Assembly: GCA_009760855.2 (NCBI GenBank)
Contig: WPIO01000111.1
Coordinates: forward strand, 1,093,501 to 1,157,500
Direction of reading: 5' to 3'
From: Cristatella mucedo
Taxonomy: Eukaryota > Bryozoa > Phylactolaemata > Cristatellidae
Length of the DNA stretch: 64,000 bases
Positions 44,765-57,037 of the stretch are shown here, in pieces (position 1 is the first letter of the stretch; the number at the start of each line of letters is the position of its first letter). A program made the translations under genes and the position numbers. The notes under the pieces were generated by a model. The model was given only the letters and a program-made list of their open reading frames with translations, was not told the origin of the DNA and made no database searches.

Positions 44765-45545
44765 TAGAGCTACGCGATGGCGGTTTGAGGGTGATTTGCA
44801 ATGGAATAGAGTGGATTGCAGTAGTTTTCCTGATCATTTCAAGCGATGGCCGCCCATTGCCACAGTGCGAGGATTCATAAGTTTTTTATTTTACGTGGTT
44901 GTGCACACAGCATGGTGTATTTTAATATGCAATAAAAACTTGGCTCGACACAACATATTTCAATTTTTTATGCGGTGGATTGAATTGGATTGCGTATTGG
45001 CCCGGGTTACTGCAGTCGCTTGCAGCACATCGCACGAGAACGGCCATGCCAATGCAAGTGAAATATTTCAAGTGCAATTGTCGCAGAGTGTACTTTCATT
45101 TGCAATCAAAAAATGAGCTTTTTGAAGCAAGATATCTTTCGTTGCGCGGCGGAATGCAGTGGATTGCGGTGGATCGCGGTATTGGCCAGGGCCACCGCAA
45201 TCTTATTTCAGTGGACTTCGTGAGAACACGCGTGCGGAATCACGCGAAATTTTCTGGGTAAATTGTGCGCGTAGTGTAGTTTGATATTCCAAACTTTTTT
45301 GGAGCTGTGCGAAGCTGATTTGTGGTGGATTTGACTGGAACTAGAATGGATTGCGGTGCTTTGCGGTACAGGCGTCCAGCCTCGAAGCTCATTTGCGTAA
45401 GTTCGCAAGTGCGCAGCGACATTAAATTTGGCGCACAGATAAAGTCGAACGTGTATTTCAATATCAGCGAAAAATTTGAGCTCGACAACGCTTACGTCCG
45501 GTCGTTGTTAGCCTAATTAGACTGGATTGCGGTTGATTGCGTTAA
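44765..45545 (+). repeat. Block with scattered GGATTGCGGT motifs
   Basis: At least seven related words (GTGGATTGCAG, TTGGATTGCG, GTGGATTGCGGTGGATCGCG, ATGGATTGCGGTG, CTGGATTGCGGTTGATTGCG) lie in the same orientation, concentrated at both ends of a 780-bp AT-rich block. No coding domain is present. It could be a non-autonomous DNA element with subterminal repeats. Confidence 0.5.
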
Positions 45546-45601
45546 TAGTCGAACCCGTCTCTTTCAGCCTCCCTATCCTTAGCTGTAGTCTTCTGCAACC
45601 A

Positions 45602-45639
45602 CTGTACTTATGTATCGTTTCTGTACTTATGTATCGTTT
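45602..45639. repeat. 19-bp tandem duplication
   Basis: CTGTACTTATGTATCGTTT occurs twice in a row in the 3' flank of tRNA-Ala copy 8; copy 9 has a single diverged version. Confidence 0.9.
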
Positions 45640-45673
45640 CCATTCACGACAGTGAGTTTGCTAAAGAATTTTA

Positions 45674-45746
45674 TGGAGATGCCGGGTATCGATCCCGGTG
45701 CCTCTCGCATGCTAAGCGAGCGCTCTACCATTTGAGCTACACCTCC
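45674..45746 (-). tRNA. tRNA-Ala-like (AGC), copy 8, G3:U70 lost
   Basis: It differs from the other eight copies at one base: + strand T at 45744, giving acceptor GGAGGTG. Position 3 is A, so the wobble pair G3:U70 becomes a normal A3:U70 pair. The cloverleaf, anticodon AGC, A and B boxes and discriminator A are otherwise intact. G3:U70 is the main recognition element of alanyl-tRNA synthetase across life, so charging with alanine should be poor. The near 3' flank also lacks TTTT (best is TTCTTT). It could be a pseudogene or a tRNA with another fate. Confidence 0.92.
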
Positions 45747-46310
45747 TTCCTGTAATATTAATAGTAACTTGGTTTCTAGATCGTATATTATTTTGAAGCC
45801 CAGGTTTATCGCTCGCAGCACCGTACGCTTATCGGTCCACTCCTGCAGCTGTCAGGACAAGTCACCATGGATTTTAATTGAGCTGCTTTTCGGCCGCAAT
45901 CGCTTAGCTTAGTTGGACCGACCCCTGAACTTTGGAATGCGTTGCAGTCTCCTGTTAAGCGCCTGTCCACCGTGACAATTATTTCATAAAATTTAGGCAC
46001 GACTGCCGAGAGATGCAGGACGTTTAGATGCCCGCACCTTTCTTTCTCAATTCGGGAGACGCCGAATAACTATGCGCCTCCGCTAGAACTCGGCTTAAGG
46101 TAATCGTGGTCGCGGTCGACAATGTCATCATTGAATACCAGATATGGCAGGTCTCATCTGGAGGGAGCTATTTTGCTGTCGAATGCGTTCGACCGACTAC
46201 ATTTGCAAGTTTGAAGGTCGCTCGAGAACGAGGCTGGTCTGACGCTTCGGTACATGTTTGGTCAAATCGCGTGTAGCCAGCTTTAGATTTGGGGTTACGG
46301 TCGCGTCAGC
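45747..46310. repeat. tRNA-Ala duplication unit, copy 8 flank
   Basis: Collinear with the flanks of copies 7 and 9. The 3' side (from about 45559) also matches copy 9 (CTCTTTCAG, CTATCCTT.GCTGTA.TCTT). Homology ends where a GC-rich block begins near 46310; the LINE A piece present in units 7 and 9 is absent. Confidence 0.85.
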
Positions 46311-47267
46311 GGCGGCGGCGGCGACGGCAGCGGCACCGGTCGTCGATGAGCGTAACCCGCCAATTCGCCGGCCCCACCTTTCGTGGGCGAAGGCTTCGAC
46401 GTCCGAAGGCGCGACGCTCGCGCGTCGCAAGCCGATGGCCGTCTCGAACCGCACACGCCGCCGCCCACGGGCGAGGCTGCCGAAGGGAAGTACGCGTAGC
46501 CCTCACCTTATTAAGCGGACGCCGCGCGAGGCGCGAGGCGCGAGCCGAGCACGCCGCAGCTCGAGAGCGCGCCGAGCGACGGCGAGCAAGAGCGCACAAG
46601 GGCGCACGCACGAGTTCGCTGCATGCGCAAGAGCTCGCCGCGACAGCGCTGCACGCCGCACGGCGAGCCGCCGCCGCCGCCGCCGCCGCCGTCGCCGCCG
46701 TCGCCGCCGCCGCCGCCGCCGCCGTCGCCACTCGCTCGCTCGCTTGCCGACGAGCTGACCTTCGACCTTCGCGCCCCGCGCAAGCGGTGCTCTCAATAGC
46801 TGCGCCTAGCTTCGTTTCGCTCGATTTCAATGTCAGACTGAAACTCCCTCTTTGAGGTAATAAATCTGAGAATGCAAGCAGCGAGTCTGAGAAATCGAGC
46901 AAGACGTTGTCAAGGCGTCGTCGTCACCGTCACAACCGTCGTATCATCGACTGCAGCTCCCAAGGCGGGGGCTCAAATGCACTGCCGCGTTGTTTAGGAA
47001 AGGAGCGGTACCAGCCCGCATGCAATCGAACTACAGTCGGCTGCCCGCAAGCTGGCGCCTGGATATGGCTCTCGCCGCGACAGGGGGTAGCGAAGAAGAA
47101 TAACTAGTGTGGGGAGCTATAGCTTCTTTTTGAAAGCCAGAATCTGCAGCGGCAGTGCAGCGGCGATGGCCGTCTTCGGCCTTTCCTAGCAAGAGCTGAA
47201 TGACCGCGCGGCGAGATATTAGTGACAGTGGTTAGCAGTCAATCGCTTTTCGGGGGCCGTTCCTCAA
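46311..47267. other. CpG-rich block with (GCC)n
   Basis: A GCC/GTC repeat covers about 46666-46735. Up to four frames are open at once, typical of biased composition. One + frame without ATG (46889-47101) reads SSSPSQPSYHRLQLPRRGL...ending GGSEEE; it has no splice or homology support. It may be a CpG-rich promoter. Confidence 0.3.
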
Positions 47268-48117
47268 TGCTCGAAGTCGGCTCTGCCAGTACATCTGCTG
47301 CATATGCAAGAAATCCGGGCGTCCCGTTTGAAAGTGACCTTTCGCTATGCGACCACGACAGCTCCGCAATCAAGTCTAGCTACTTTCAGATAGATAGAAT
47401 TGCTAAAATTTGTGCTGGCTTAGACAGGGATATCACACCTAAATGGGTCCGTGCATTTTTTGTGAAATCCCGTCTCGACTTCTGTGTAACTTAGTGCTAT
47501 CTGGTCAGCTAGCCTATGGGCTATCAGGCGTTTACTGTTGGTGCAAAACTCTGCAGCTAGACTTGTCTGTCGAGAGCGTCGCAGTAATCATACCCCGCCT
47601 CTTTTTTCCAACCTGCACTGGCTTCCAATCAAGCAGCTCATCGCCTTCGAGATTCTGTCACTCTCTTTACGTTCCTTCATTCTCCGGCTCCGGCCTACCT
47701 ATCTTAACTACTAACCACCTTTCTGGGCATCATCCCACCCGCTTTTCTGACTCAAACCATTTATCTATAACTCGTGCGAATCTCAGATTCTTTGGAGACC
47801 GCTCCTTTAGTTTGTTTGCATCCCTAAGTCTGGAATTCATTTCCAACTGACGTCACAGCACTCCGTGACGCGGTGAAATTTAAAGAGAAGCTAGAAGCGC
47901 ACCTGTTTCTAGCAGCATTTGCCGGGTCCTTGCAATTTGTCACGTGTGTGAAGCGTGCTGACGCAGTGCATGTTAATTTCAACCATTATTTATACGAGTG
48001 TTAACTACGTGCATCCTACCAATAATCGTATGCTCATGCTTTCTATATAGTAAATGCCAAGCTATAAGATCTCTTGGGGCACTCCGCAAATTTTTAGTGA
48101 TTATTCTAATTGTTATT
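47268..48117 (+). mobile_element. LINE A, 3' third, diverged
   Basis: Carries GSASTSAAYARNPGVPFESD and the DHDSSAIKSSYFQIDRIAKI region, then the ADLHWLP, FGDRSFSLFAS region and a degraded 3' end. Several frameshifts. Confidence 0.75.
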
Positions 48118-48262
48118 GCCGAGCTGGTGCGTTCAAGCGGTTTAAGTACTGGCCCCGACCAAGGTCTGTCTGGCTGAGGTCGTGGGCTTGAGCCCCAAGG
48201 CATATGTGAAGCGCCTGAATGGAGATTAAGTTCTCTTGGGGCACTATACAAATGAATTAGAT
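48118..48262 (+). mobile_element. SINE family 1
   Basis: GCCGAGCTGGTGCGTTCAAG, AGGTCGTGGGCTTGAGCCCC, GAAGCGCCTGAATGGAGATT and CACTATACAAATGAATTAG. It lies directly on a LINE A end. Confidence 0.8.
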
Positions 48263-48928
48263 TTTATATTTTTGCATATTATTATCTCACCACTGGAGAC
48301 TGAGCAGCGCATCGAATAGACTTCAAGAGCCTCGTTTGCTAACGCACGACTAGCTCATCAGCGTCCAGTCCTCTCGCCGGTTCCCGCAATAAAATGAAAT
48401 AATGTTGATGGTCGTGCCTTCATTTCAGGTAACCACAAACAAGTCCGGGACTTAGTAGTTGCTTCCCTCCGAATTCCCTTCACTACCTGCGTTGACTTGG
48501 CATATCATTCAGTGTAAGTGTCAGCACAAGCCAGGTTTGTTTTGCTGAGATTCTTTTGCATCACAGTTAACTCATTGACGCACTCATCTTTGTGTTCTGG
48601 CACTGTGTGCGTACTTACCTCTATAAATCACGCGTCTCCGTAGTTTAGTGCTGCGTACGTGTGCTGTTCTATAATAAGCCTTAATGCACACAAACCTTTA
48701 CAATGTATGCTCACTTTTCGTTGAAGCCTCGGGGAACCCTGTCTGAGTCTCTCATATTTCAACTACGTTTTATAAAAAGTAAGACAGGATGCTATTTTCT
48801 CGGGCTTAGTCGACGCTCACCCTTCACAATATAGGCTCTTTCAGTCTCTATCCTTGGCTGTAATCTTATGCAATCACCTGTTTATGTAATGTTTCCATTC
48901 GTAGCGTTGAATTTGCTAATAAAAATCT
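48263..48928. other. Spacer and 3' flank of tRNA-Ala copy 9
   Basis: From about 48835 it is homologous to the flank of copy 8. The earlier part shows nothing recognisable. Confidence 0.4.
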
Positions 48929-49001
48929 TGGAGATGCCGGGTATCGATCCCGGTGCCTCTCGCATGCTAAGCGAGCGCTCTACCATTTGAGCTACACCCC
49001 C
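48929..49001 (-). tRNA. tRNA-Ala (AGC), copy 9
   Basis: Identical to copy 1; a TTTTT run follows on the - strand (AAAAA near 48921). Confidence 0.97.
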
Positions 49002-49574
49002 TTCTGTAAACGAGCATACTTGCGTGCATTGTAAATAAAAGATTTTTGAAGCCGCGGTTAATCGCTCGCAGCACCGTATGTTTATCGGTCCAACCCCACG
49101 GCTGTCATGGCGAGTCACTGCAGATTTTAATCAAGCTGCTTTTCTGCCGCGATCGCTAAGCTTAGTTGGACCGACGCCTGAACCTGGGAATGCGTGGCAG
49201 TCCTAAGCGCCTGTCCGCCGTGACAATTGTTTCATAAGCTTCAGGCTCGAGTGCGGAGCGATGTAGTACTTGCGACTCCCCGAGCATTTTTCTCACAATT
49301 CGGGTGACGCCGAAGAACTACGCACCTCCGCCAGAACTTGGCTTCAGATAGTCTTGGTTGCGGTCGACAACGTCAGCACTGAATACCGGATATGGCCGAT
49401 CTTATGTGGAGGAAAGTATTTTGCGGTCGAATACGTTCGACCGAGTAAATTTGTGAGTTCGATGGTTTCTTGAGAGCGAAGGTGGTCTGAAACTTCGGTC
49501 CACGTTTGGTCGAATAGCGTACAGGCAGCTTTAGAGTTGGACAGCCGTTTTGATAGCGGCGTCCGGTATACTAC
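49002..49574. repeat. tRNA-Ala duplication unit, copy 9 flank
   Basis: Collinear with copies 7 and 8 and closer to copy 7 by eye (TTTTTGAAGCCGCGGTTAAT, GAGTGCGGAGCGATGTAG shared with copy 7). Confidence 0.85.
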
Positions 49575-49890
49575 ATCTAAATTGGTCCGTGCGTTTGTTT
49601 CATCCCGTCTCAACTTTTGTAACTCACTGCTTTCTGGGTTACTAGCCTATGCAATCAGGTGTGTACTGTTGGTGCAAAACTCGGCTGCTAGGCTTGTCTG
49701 ACGAGAGCGGCGTAGTTGTCAAATGACACCACTTCTTGCCGACTTGCAGTGGCTCCCCCATCAAGCAGCAGACAGACTTCAAGATTCTGTCACTCACTTT
49801 TACTTCTCTTCTTCCTCTGACTCCAACATATTTGAACTATTTGAACTACAACTCACCATCGTACAACCTGCTGTTTTAACTCGAATCGCT
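49575..49890 (+). mobile_element. LINE A ORF fragment
   Basis: Follows KLVRAFVSSRLNFCNSLLS-type sequence, SARLV and LLADLQWL. It occupies the same place in the unit as the LINE piece beside copy 7, so it predates that duplication. Confidence 0.7.
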
Positions 49891-50067
49891 TAGCCGCAGC
49901 AGAGAAAATGGCGGCGGCTTAGCTCCACCCGTTGGTCCGAACGCAACAGTTTAGCACGAATGCAACGAGACCAGCGCGAGCGGGACTCGCCCTTTCACCA
50001 CCAACGACGCCATTATCGTAGCCAGCCGCAAGGACTAGCCGTTGCAAGGTCTAGCCACACGCTGAGC

Positions 50068-50336
50068 ATGCTGATCATCTACTCTCCAACTGCCGACTAT
50101 GGCACATCTTTTTCAGCGGTCCTGAACTGCTACTTCTATGCTACTCACTACCTCAACTGCTCTCCTAACTCTGCTATGCTTCCCACTTTCTCTTTGTTGC
50201 GTGAGACGAAGTCTGTTGGCTACCGAATGCGTACTGAAAGCCGCTTAGGCTGTGAGTGCGCTATACAAAACTCTCCTGCGTAACACCCACATGGTCTTTA
50301 TGACTTTGTGGAGTTACTGACGGAGATACATAACAT
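50068..50336 (+). mobile_element. LINE B 3' end
   Basis: From [20 protein letters not shown] to GGAGATACATAACATCATC. Close to the 11.0 kb copy, so recent. Confidence 0.9.
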
Positions 50337-51438
50337 CATCTGAGTCTCGGTCACGTGATCGTAGCAGGGGCCGCTTAAGCGCAACCAGCGGAACGGCGGA
50401 GCGGTAGGTCAGCCGGCTACAACTGCCGCAATATGTTATTCGCGGCTCCTGTATTTTGACCGCTATAACTAGTGCATATGTGACTACAAGCTATGAGTCG
50501 ATGGCTCGAGTTGAGCTCTCAGCGTTAAGCCAGGTGAGAGCTGTCAGGTAAGGTAAGTCAGGTAAGCCAGGTGAGAGCTGTCCCCGAAGCATCGGGCTTG
50601 TCCCGCGATTCAGCGACACTCTTGTTTCCGCTCGGGAGTAATTGTGCACCATGGCTGATGCTAGACGCCCGTAGGGCTCCTTCACTATCGAATGAGTCTC
50701 CTTTTTTACTGCGCTACAGAGAGGGACTTGTTAAGCTGTGCGGAGCTCTCGGTTGCCGTTACGTTCCGCCACTGTCGGCACGAGAGCCTGGGCCGGTGCG
50801 ACCTACGTGCACATCACTAGCCGCGAAACAACGTTCAGACGTCGCCGGCATTGAACGCGACTCGACCGGGCCGGTTTCGGAGCGCAGCTTTTGCGCCGCC
50901 TTTTAGTGCCGTCCAGCGTGCGCTCCTGGCCGCACGTGGCCGTCGCTAGGCAATGGGAGCTGCACGAGCTGGCTTCGGCGTCGGCTCTTACCTTGGCAGA
51001 AGGGTGGGTGGGGTGCTCGCGCGAAGCTCTGCCTGAGACAACGACGCCTACTCGGTTCCGGCGTCTCGCTGCCTGGAAATAGTTTTTGTTCGTCGCGCCC
51101 TCTCGCTCGCTCGCGCTGCGCCGTTCGCGAGTGAAACGCCTCGAGTCTACTCGATACGAAGCGGCTTTGCTAAGACCCACGAAAACATGCGGTCACCTGG
51201 GGGCGACTAAGGGCCGGTCGCGTGGCTCAGAGCCACCAGTCAAGCGATCTGCGGCACTCAAGAGCGGACAACTATCGGGCGGCGACAGCGATCCGAGCGT
51301 CTCCGCTTCGACGGGGCGACGACAGCAGCCGCACACCGCCTTTCTCGCTGGCCCTCTCGCCTACGGCCGCCGCCAGCTCGACCCGACGAATCGGCCGCGA
51401 AGGCGCCGCCGCTAACACCCGCTGCGTCGCTCGTTCGT
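50337..51438. other. GC-rich region downstream of the - strand gene
   Basis: It probably contains the 3' untranslated region of that gene, but no AATAAA was found on the - strand by eye. A small duplication (CAGGTGAGAGCTGTC, twice) lies at 50531-50581. The open frames (for example + 50571-50906) have no support. Confidence 0.35.
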
Positions 51439-51531
51439 CTAGCGGTTGCCGCTCGGATAGTAGTTCTTGCCGCACCTCTGCAGCACGTCGCGAAGGTGGG
51501 TGCGCAGCGGCGACACCTTGGTCAGTTCGGG
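51439..51531 (-). CDS. Terminal exon of the spliced gene
   Basis: A strong acceptor (CGTTTCTTTGCAG) opens 30 codons, [20 protein letters not shown] then [10 protein letters not shown], and TAG. The phase is 0, matching the donor of the preceding exon (intron 51532-51689, 158 bp). Confidence 0.65.
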   Translation of the reverse strand, partial: PELTKVSPLRTHLRDVLQRCGKNYYPSGNR

Positions 51532-54500
51532 CTGCAAAGAAACGGCGCTCGCTACGTCTGCGATTATGCTCTCGGGCGGGGATGAAAGCGGTCTCGGCCG
51601 CGAGCCGCGAGGCAGGTAAAATCCGAAGCGGATGGTTCCGCCGTGGCATCTCGCGGCGGGCGACGCGGGGCGCGAGCTCGACCTTGTACCTTGGCTGGAG
51701 GCGCGCCCTCCAGGCGCTGCTCGGAGCTGACTCGAATCTTTTCAAGATGGCGCATCGCCTCGTCGGCGGTCGGGTCGGTGATGTAGCGGTCGAGCAGCAG
51801 CTTCTGGCGGTCGGCCAGGTCGCTGGCGTCGCGCAGGCGCGCCTTCAGATTCGCGACCGTGGACGGTGCGTCGAAGTCCGCCGGCTCGGCGGCCAGCAGT
51901 TTGTTCTGGGGTGAGAGTCGCGACGGCGAGACTTGAGCTCGAGCAGCACAGGCGGCACGCGACCCAAGGCCCCGAAAGCCGGAGGCTGGCGGCCGATTCG
52001 ACGGTCGTAGCGAAAAACCAGCGCGCGGCGCAGGATGCAGGTGCGGAGGCGGCTGGCAGAGCGAAAAGGCGAACGAGCGGCGAGCGTCCTAAAATAGAAC
52101 CCTCTCACGTGCGTTCGCGTGCGAGCAGACTCTGTTTACTCTCGCGATCCTTTGGAATGCTGCCAGGCGCAGCGGCCGCTAGGCTCCGTAATTGGACGCT
52201 TCGGATCGCGGGACCATGGGAGCGGCCACTTCCGCCTCGCTCGACGGCAGCGGAATTGCTTACTTTCGCTTTCAGCAGGTCGCCTCCGTTGGCCACTGTC
52301 GTCAGGTGATAGCTGTAGTCCTCGTCACTCTGGTACACTGCGGGCGCCTGCTTGCCCAGCCGGCGGTCGATGTACGCTCGCATGACTGCGGCCGGCTAGA
52401 AGATGGAAAAGGATTTCGCTCACGGTCGGGGGGAGGAGCGGACGTCGTACGTCCGCCCACGGTTGGCTGGTGGGCACATGCTGTTCGCCGCGAGAAACAC
52501 CCACCGGAGAGGCGGCAGGGGCCTCCCCTGCGCCGCCGCTGCTGCTCTTGGTCTTGTACGCCCCGCTCGCGACGACGCCGCCGGCTCTTTCCTGCAACGC
52601 CGCGGCGGAGCGAGGGGCGTCTTTTTTTTACGGCGGCGCAGATCAGATTGGGCCGACGACGACGGACAGACGCGACAGCGCGCGTCACCAGCATTGCGGG
52701 GTGTGCTCCCGCGAACGAGAGCAGGCGCAGCCTCTCAGAGGCGACCGCCGCCCGCGCCTTCCCGAAACTGCTCGAAAGCTAGGCGAAGGCAGCGCCGGGG
52801 TGCGAGGCTCTACGCTCGAACTCTACGCTCATGCACAGGCTCGGCGATCGTGCCGACCGCCAAGCCTGCGGACGGAAGCCGTGGATGACGGGTGGCCAAG
52901 GCTGACGATCGTAGAAATATCGAGACCATACTTGTAGAGAGCCCGCGCGTAGATCTAAATCTCCCTGGAGGCTATCACGCGTGCATGAAACATGTCGCTT
53001 CGTTTTTGACGTCGTGCTCAGTTAGCAGCTTCCTTTTCAATGTCGCGAAATTGGGCAGTCTTGACGTCAGTCGGGAGTCAACTCCGGGCATTTAGTGCAT
53101 GCAAACTGCAGGCACGGACTCCAAAAGACTCGAGGTTGGTTCGAGGTGCAGCGGAATGACTCGAGTCAGAAGCAAAAAAGGGAAGTCAGTGAGCAGCACG
53201 GGAGGTACGACGGCTAGACTGATTTGAAGAAGTTCGGATAGGTAGGCAGGAGCGAGAGAATAAACGGACCTGAAAGTGAGTGACACAAACTTTGAAGTCG
53301 ATAAGCTGCTTGATGGGCAGCCAGTGCAGGTTGGCAAGAAATGGGTGACGTGGCAACTGCGACGCTCACGACAGACGAGTCTAGCTGCAGAGTTGGGCAT
53401 TGCTGTAAGCGCCTCATTTCGTGGACTTGGTAGTAGTGAATTGCAGAAGTCGAGACGGGTTGTCAGAAATGCAGAGACCAGCTTGGATATGGTCTCCCTG
53501 CGTGAGCAGGCCCACATTTCCGCAATGGTACGCAGCTGAAATATGGCAGACCTGAAGCTGTGAACCTGATGTGGTAGTCTCGTGAAAGGTCACTTTAGAG
53601 CAATACATTCAGATTTAGAGTAGCTGCTATAGAAGATAAACTGGCCGAGCCCACTTTGAGCAACACCTTTTCCAATTTCTCAGTAATACTAGGTTTTCCC
53701 ACAACTAGTAAGCTTATTTTATATTCATTCAGTTTGAATACGTTTTTCTCCTTTAACTGCGGAGTTCAGAAATACCTTCACCACGGGAGTTAAGAGAGTG
53801 TTGAGAAGTACGAGGGCAAGTACGGAGAGATAAATGCACTGCTGTACGCCATCTGCATGCAGAAATGAAAGCTGGGATGGCGCTTGGCGATTACGTTGGC
53901 CAGACGGAAAGAATAAATTGGGAAGAGAAGTGAACCAGGCAAGGATCCCTTTGGTATTATCGTACTTTAGAGGCTCATCGGATGAAAGCAGCCCGAAGTC
54001 AGAGCTCTGAAGTCTCCCACTGAGATATGATCTGCACCAATACGGAGCGGAGTGAAGTGCAAGCGATGCCCTGATGCAGGTGAAAGGGTCAGCGGAAGAA
54101 CTTGGTGACCAAAGGTGCCAAACTAAGCCGACAAATCAAGCAAAACAAGCAGACCAACTAACACAGCAAGCGAGCGAGCAGCCGAGGCTGAGTCTACAAC
54201 TCAGCGACGGCAGCGCAAGACGCTGCGCCTGCCACTGCTGCCGCTGCCGCCGCCTCTCACGCGGAGAATCACCGCCGGGCTACGCGCCCTGCTGACGACC
54301 GGAAGCGGCTTATATTTCGATTTGTAGACAGGAAGCGATGCCAATGCGTCCACGTGTTCCTGGAATAGAAAGCAAAGTTGGGTCGAAAATGCGATGGCGT
54401 CGCCTGCGTGGCGACTTTAGGCGGTCGTAGCGGCTTGCGCCGAAGCTGGCAGGCGGCGGGTGACAAAGAATTGCCCACCACTGCTGGACTCGAACCCGCG

Positions 54501-54557
54501 ACCTCCCGATCTTGAAGCGCAGGTGGTTTTTCCCTACCCAACGGGGCAGGGACGGCT

Positions 54558-54654
<97 letters not shown>

Positions 54655-56985
54655 AAGAGAAACGTCAATCCAGTAGTTCGTAGCTTGAAAAAAGGGGGCA
54701 ATGCACGCTCCGTCATGTTCATGGGTAGCTTCGAGATTTTGTGCTCTCTAGGACTACGCCACCTCCCAGCGGACCCTTTAAAGTTACGGCTATTTCAAAA
54801 GTGAAGACCGACTTGAGTTTCGAGCTGAACGCGTCGTTGCACTAGCTCTGCGTCAACCAGCGTATTGGCTTAGAGATTCCGCCACATCCTTTTCGGTCCT
54901 TTCATTTTTTCTTTCTTTCTCTTTTTATTTCTTTTTTCGGTCCTTTCATTCCAGCCTATCAATATGAAAGAAATACTTTCTAGGCAGACTCCGCATCGTT
55001 CTATCCGCTCGCTTCACACTTCCAGATTGTTTGACTGTACCTCTAGAGGTTGTCAAATTCTATGGGCACCATCACTCCGTCTACATTTCAAACACTCCCT
55101 CAAGCTCGGTCACGACTGACGTCACGACGCCAGGCGACTAGACGCCACTGATAGGAACAAGCTATGGGCGCTCTTCCTACCCGCAGCCGCAGTAGAACGG
55201 TTCGCTTTCTTTTTGTGCTCTTTCGAACGCCGAAATTTTGCTAATTGCTATTAAGCAGCGAAATTGCTATCGCAAGCACTAGCGTGCGCTTCCTTTCAAG
55301 CTTCCGTAAAGTTTCTAAGAAGATTGAGATTTAGTTCTATTCAGGACGCCGCGGGGCGATGGACCGCTCGCAATAGTCTCCCCTGCGCTACTTGCCAGGA
55401 TCCTCGAGAGAGTCCTGCAGCTCCGGGACACGCTCTCTGCGGAAGGATATACGGGACTCGGGACTTGGCTTGAGCACTATGTGAGTATTTAAAGCCGAGT
55501 TGAATAAACGTCCTGCAAAAACATTGGTCGCCGTATAGGCACTTTTGGCAGTGCATTGGACTGGCCATCCAAAGGTTGTTAGGCGATCGTCGACGCCCAA
55601 GTCATACTTTGCTTTTGCAACGAGCGCTACCTCTCAGGCTGCCTTTTTGAGATGTATACCTTATAATAAAGATTGTCCTGTAGCAATTATAATTAGGCTT
55701 ATTATTATTATTATTATGGCAGCCTCTCCTCAGTGCGATCTAGGGCGGTCGGCTAGCTCAAAGACGGGCACCCGGCTCTGCAGATTTACAATTTACAATT
55801 TGAAATACTTGACATCTTGCTAAGGTCAGAAACGTTGACGATTAGTGCCTTCTTCAGCGTACCGACGACGCACCGGAAACGTGCCGGAGCGGCGAGGTTT
55901 CTTTGAGAACCTACGCAGCAGGTTGAGTCCGCTACTGGAGGCTTGATGCTTGATAGCTTGGAGGCTTGATAGCTTGGAGGCTTGATAGCTAGGAGGCTTG
56001 ATAGCTTGATGGTGAGTCGATAAAAAAAAGCAAACATCCTGGCCAACCTCGAGGCGGCCGGCCTAGTTACTATTGTTAGTTACCCTGGCGGCCCGTCGGA
56101 GGGCTGCCAGTCGGAATACGCACCATGTACCGGTTGGCCTCGCTGAGCGCTTCGGCATCTCTACGCTTGGACTTGTACGCCATGTCGTCGAACTCGTCGA
56201 GAGCAGCGCTTGAAACGTTGTACGCACTCCAGCCGTCGCGTCCAGGCGACACCGCCACGTCGTCGTCGACCGTATCTAGGCGACGAGTTAGCGCGCGAGC
56301 GGCTGCGAGCGAGCAGACGAGACGGCCGCCGCCGCTGCTGCGGAACGTTGAGACCGCCCCTTGCAATCGCCAAATGCTCAGATTTCGTAACGAAGTCGCG
56401 TTGCCGAGGGCAGCATCTGTCGGTAACCTCGAGACACTTTTGCCGAACGATGGCGGCGACGGGCTAGCAACTGAATGCAAACGGTCATCGCCGCCTACGC
56501 CAGGCGAGTCGGATCGGCGAGGCTTAAGAGAACGGGTGACGGTTTTCACTTCAACGCTGCATGGCCGGCTGAGCAGTCGGGGCGAGCGAAACGGCAGCGC
56601 CTGGGTGAAAATAATTTGTTTATTCAGGCGGTTTATTCATTTATTAGTTATTGATATTATGCATATTTCCGGCGTCGAGCGAAACGGCAGCGCTTGGGTG
56701 CAGTGCTCTGGCGCAGCGGCCGCTGGGGAATGACGAGCTCCCGAGTAGTAATTGAACGGAGAAGCAGTAGCCGAGGTGCCGGAAAACAAATGTCGGCGAA
56801 GCTGGCACCAAGACCAAGGTCACCGAGGTCACCGAGGCGGTTCTTATCGAGGCTGCGCTTTTGAATTTACCGTTGTGACGAACAGCTGCGAAAATTATTG
56901 CATTCAACCATCACCGTATGCGGGACATACTTGGAATTCTGACACACGCACACACACGCACACACGCACTCACGCACACACGCAA

Positions 56986-57037
<52 letters not shown>

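Noticed and set aside
46289-46902. Several 150-200 codon frames over the CpG-rich block
   Set aside because: Up to four frames are open at once, all Arg/Ala-rich. GC-rich DNA has few stop codons, so this is composition and not coding.
50571-50906. 111-codon + frame starting with ATG
   Set aside because: No domain or splice pair. It lies opposite the probable 3' region of the - strand gene.
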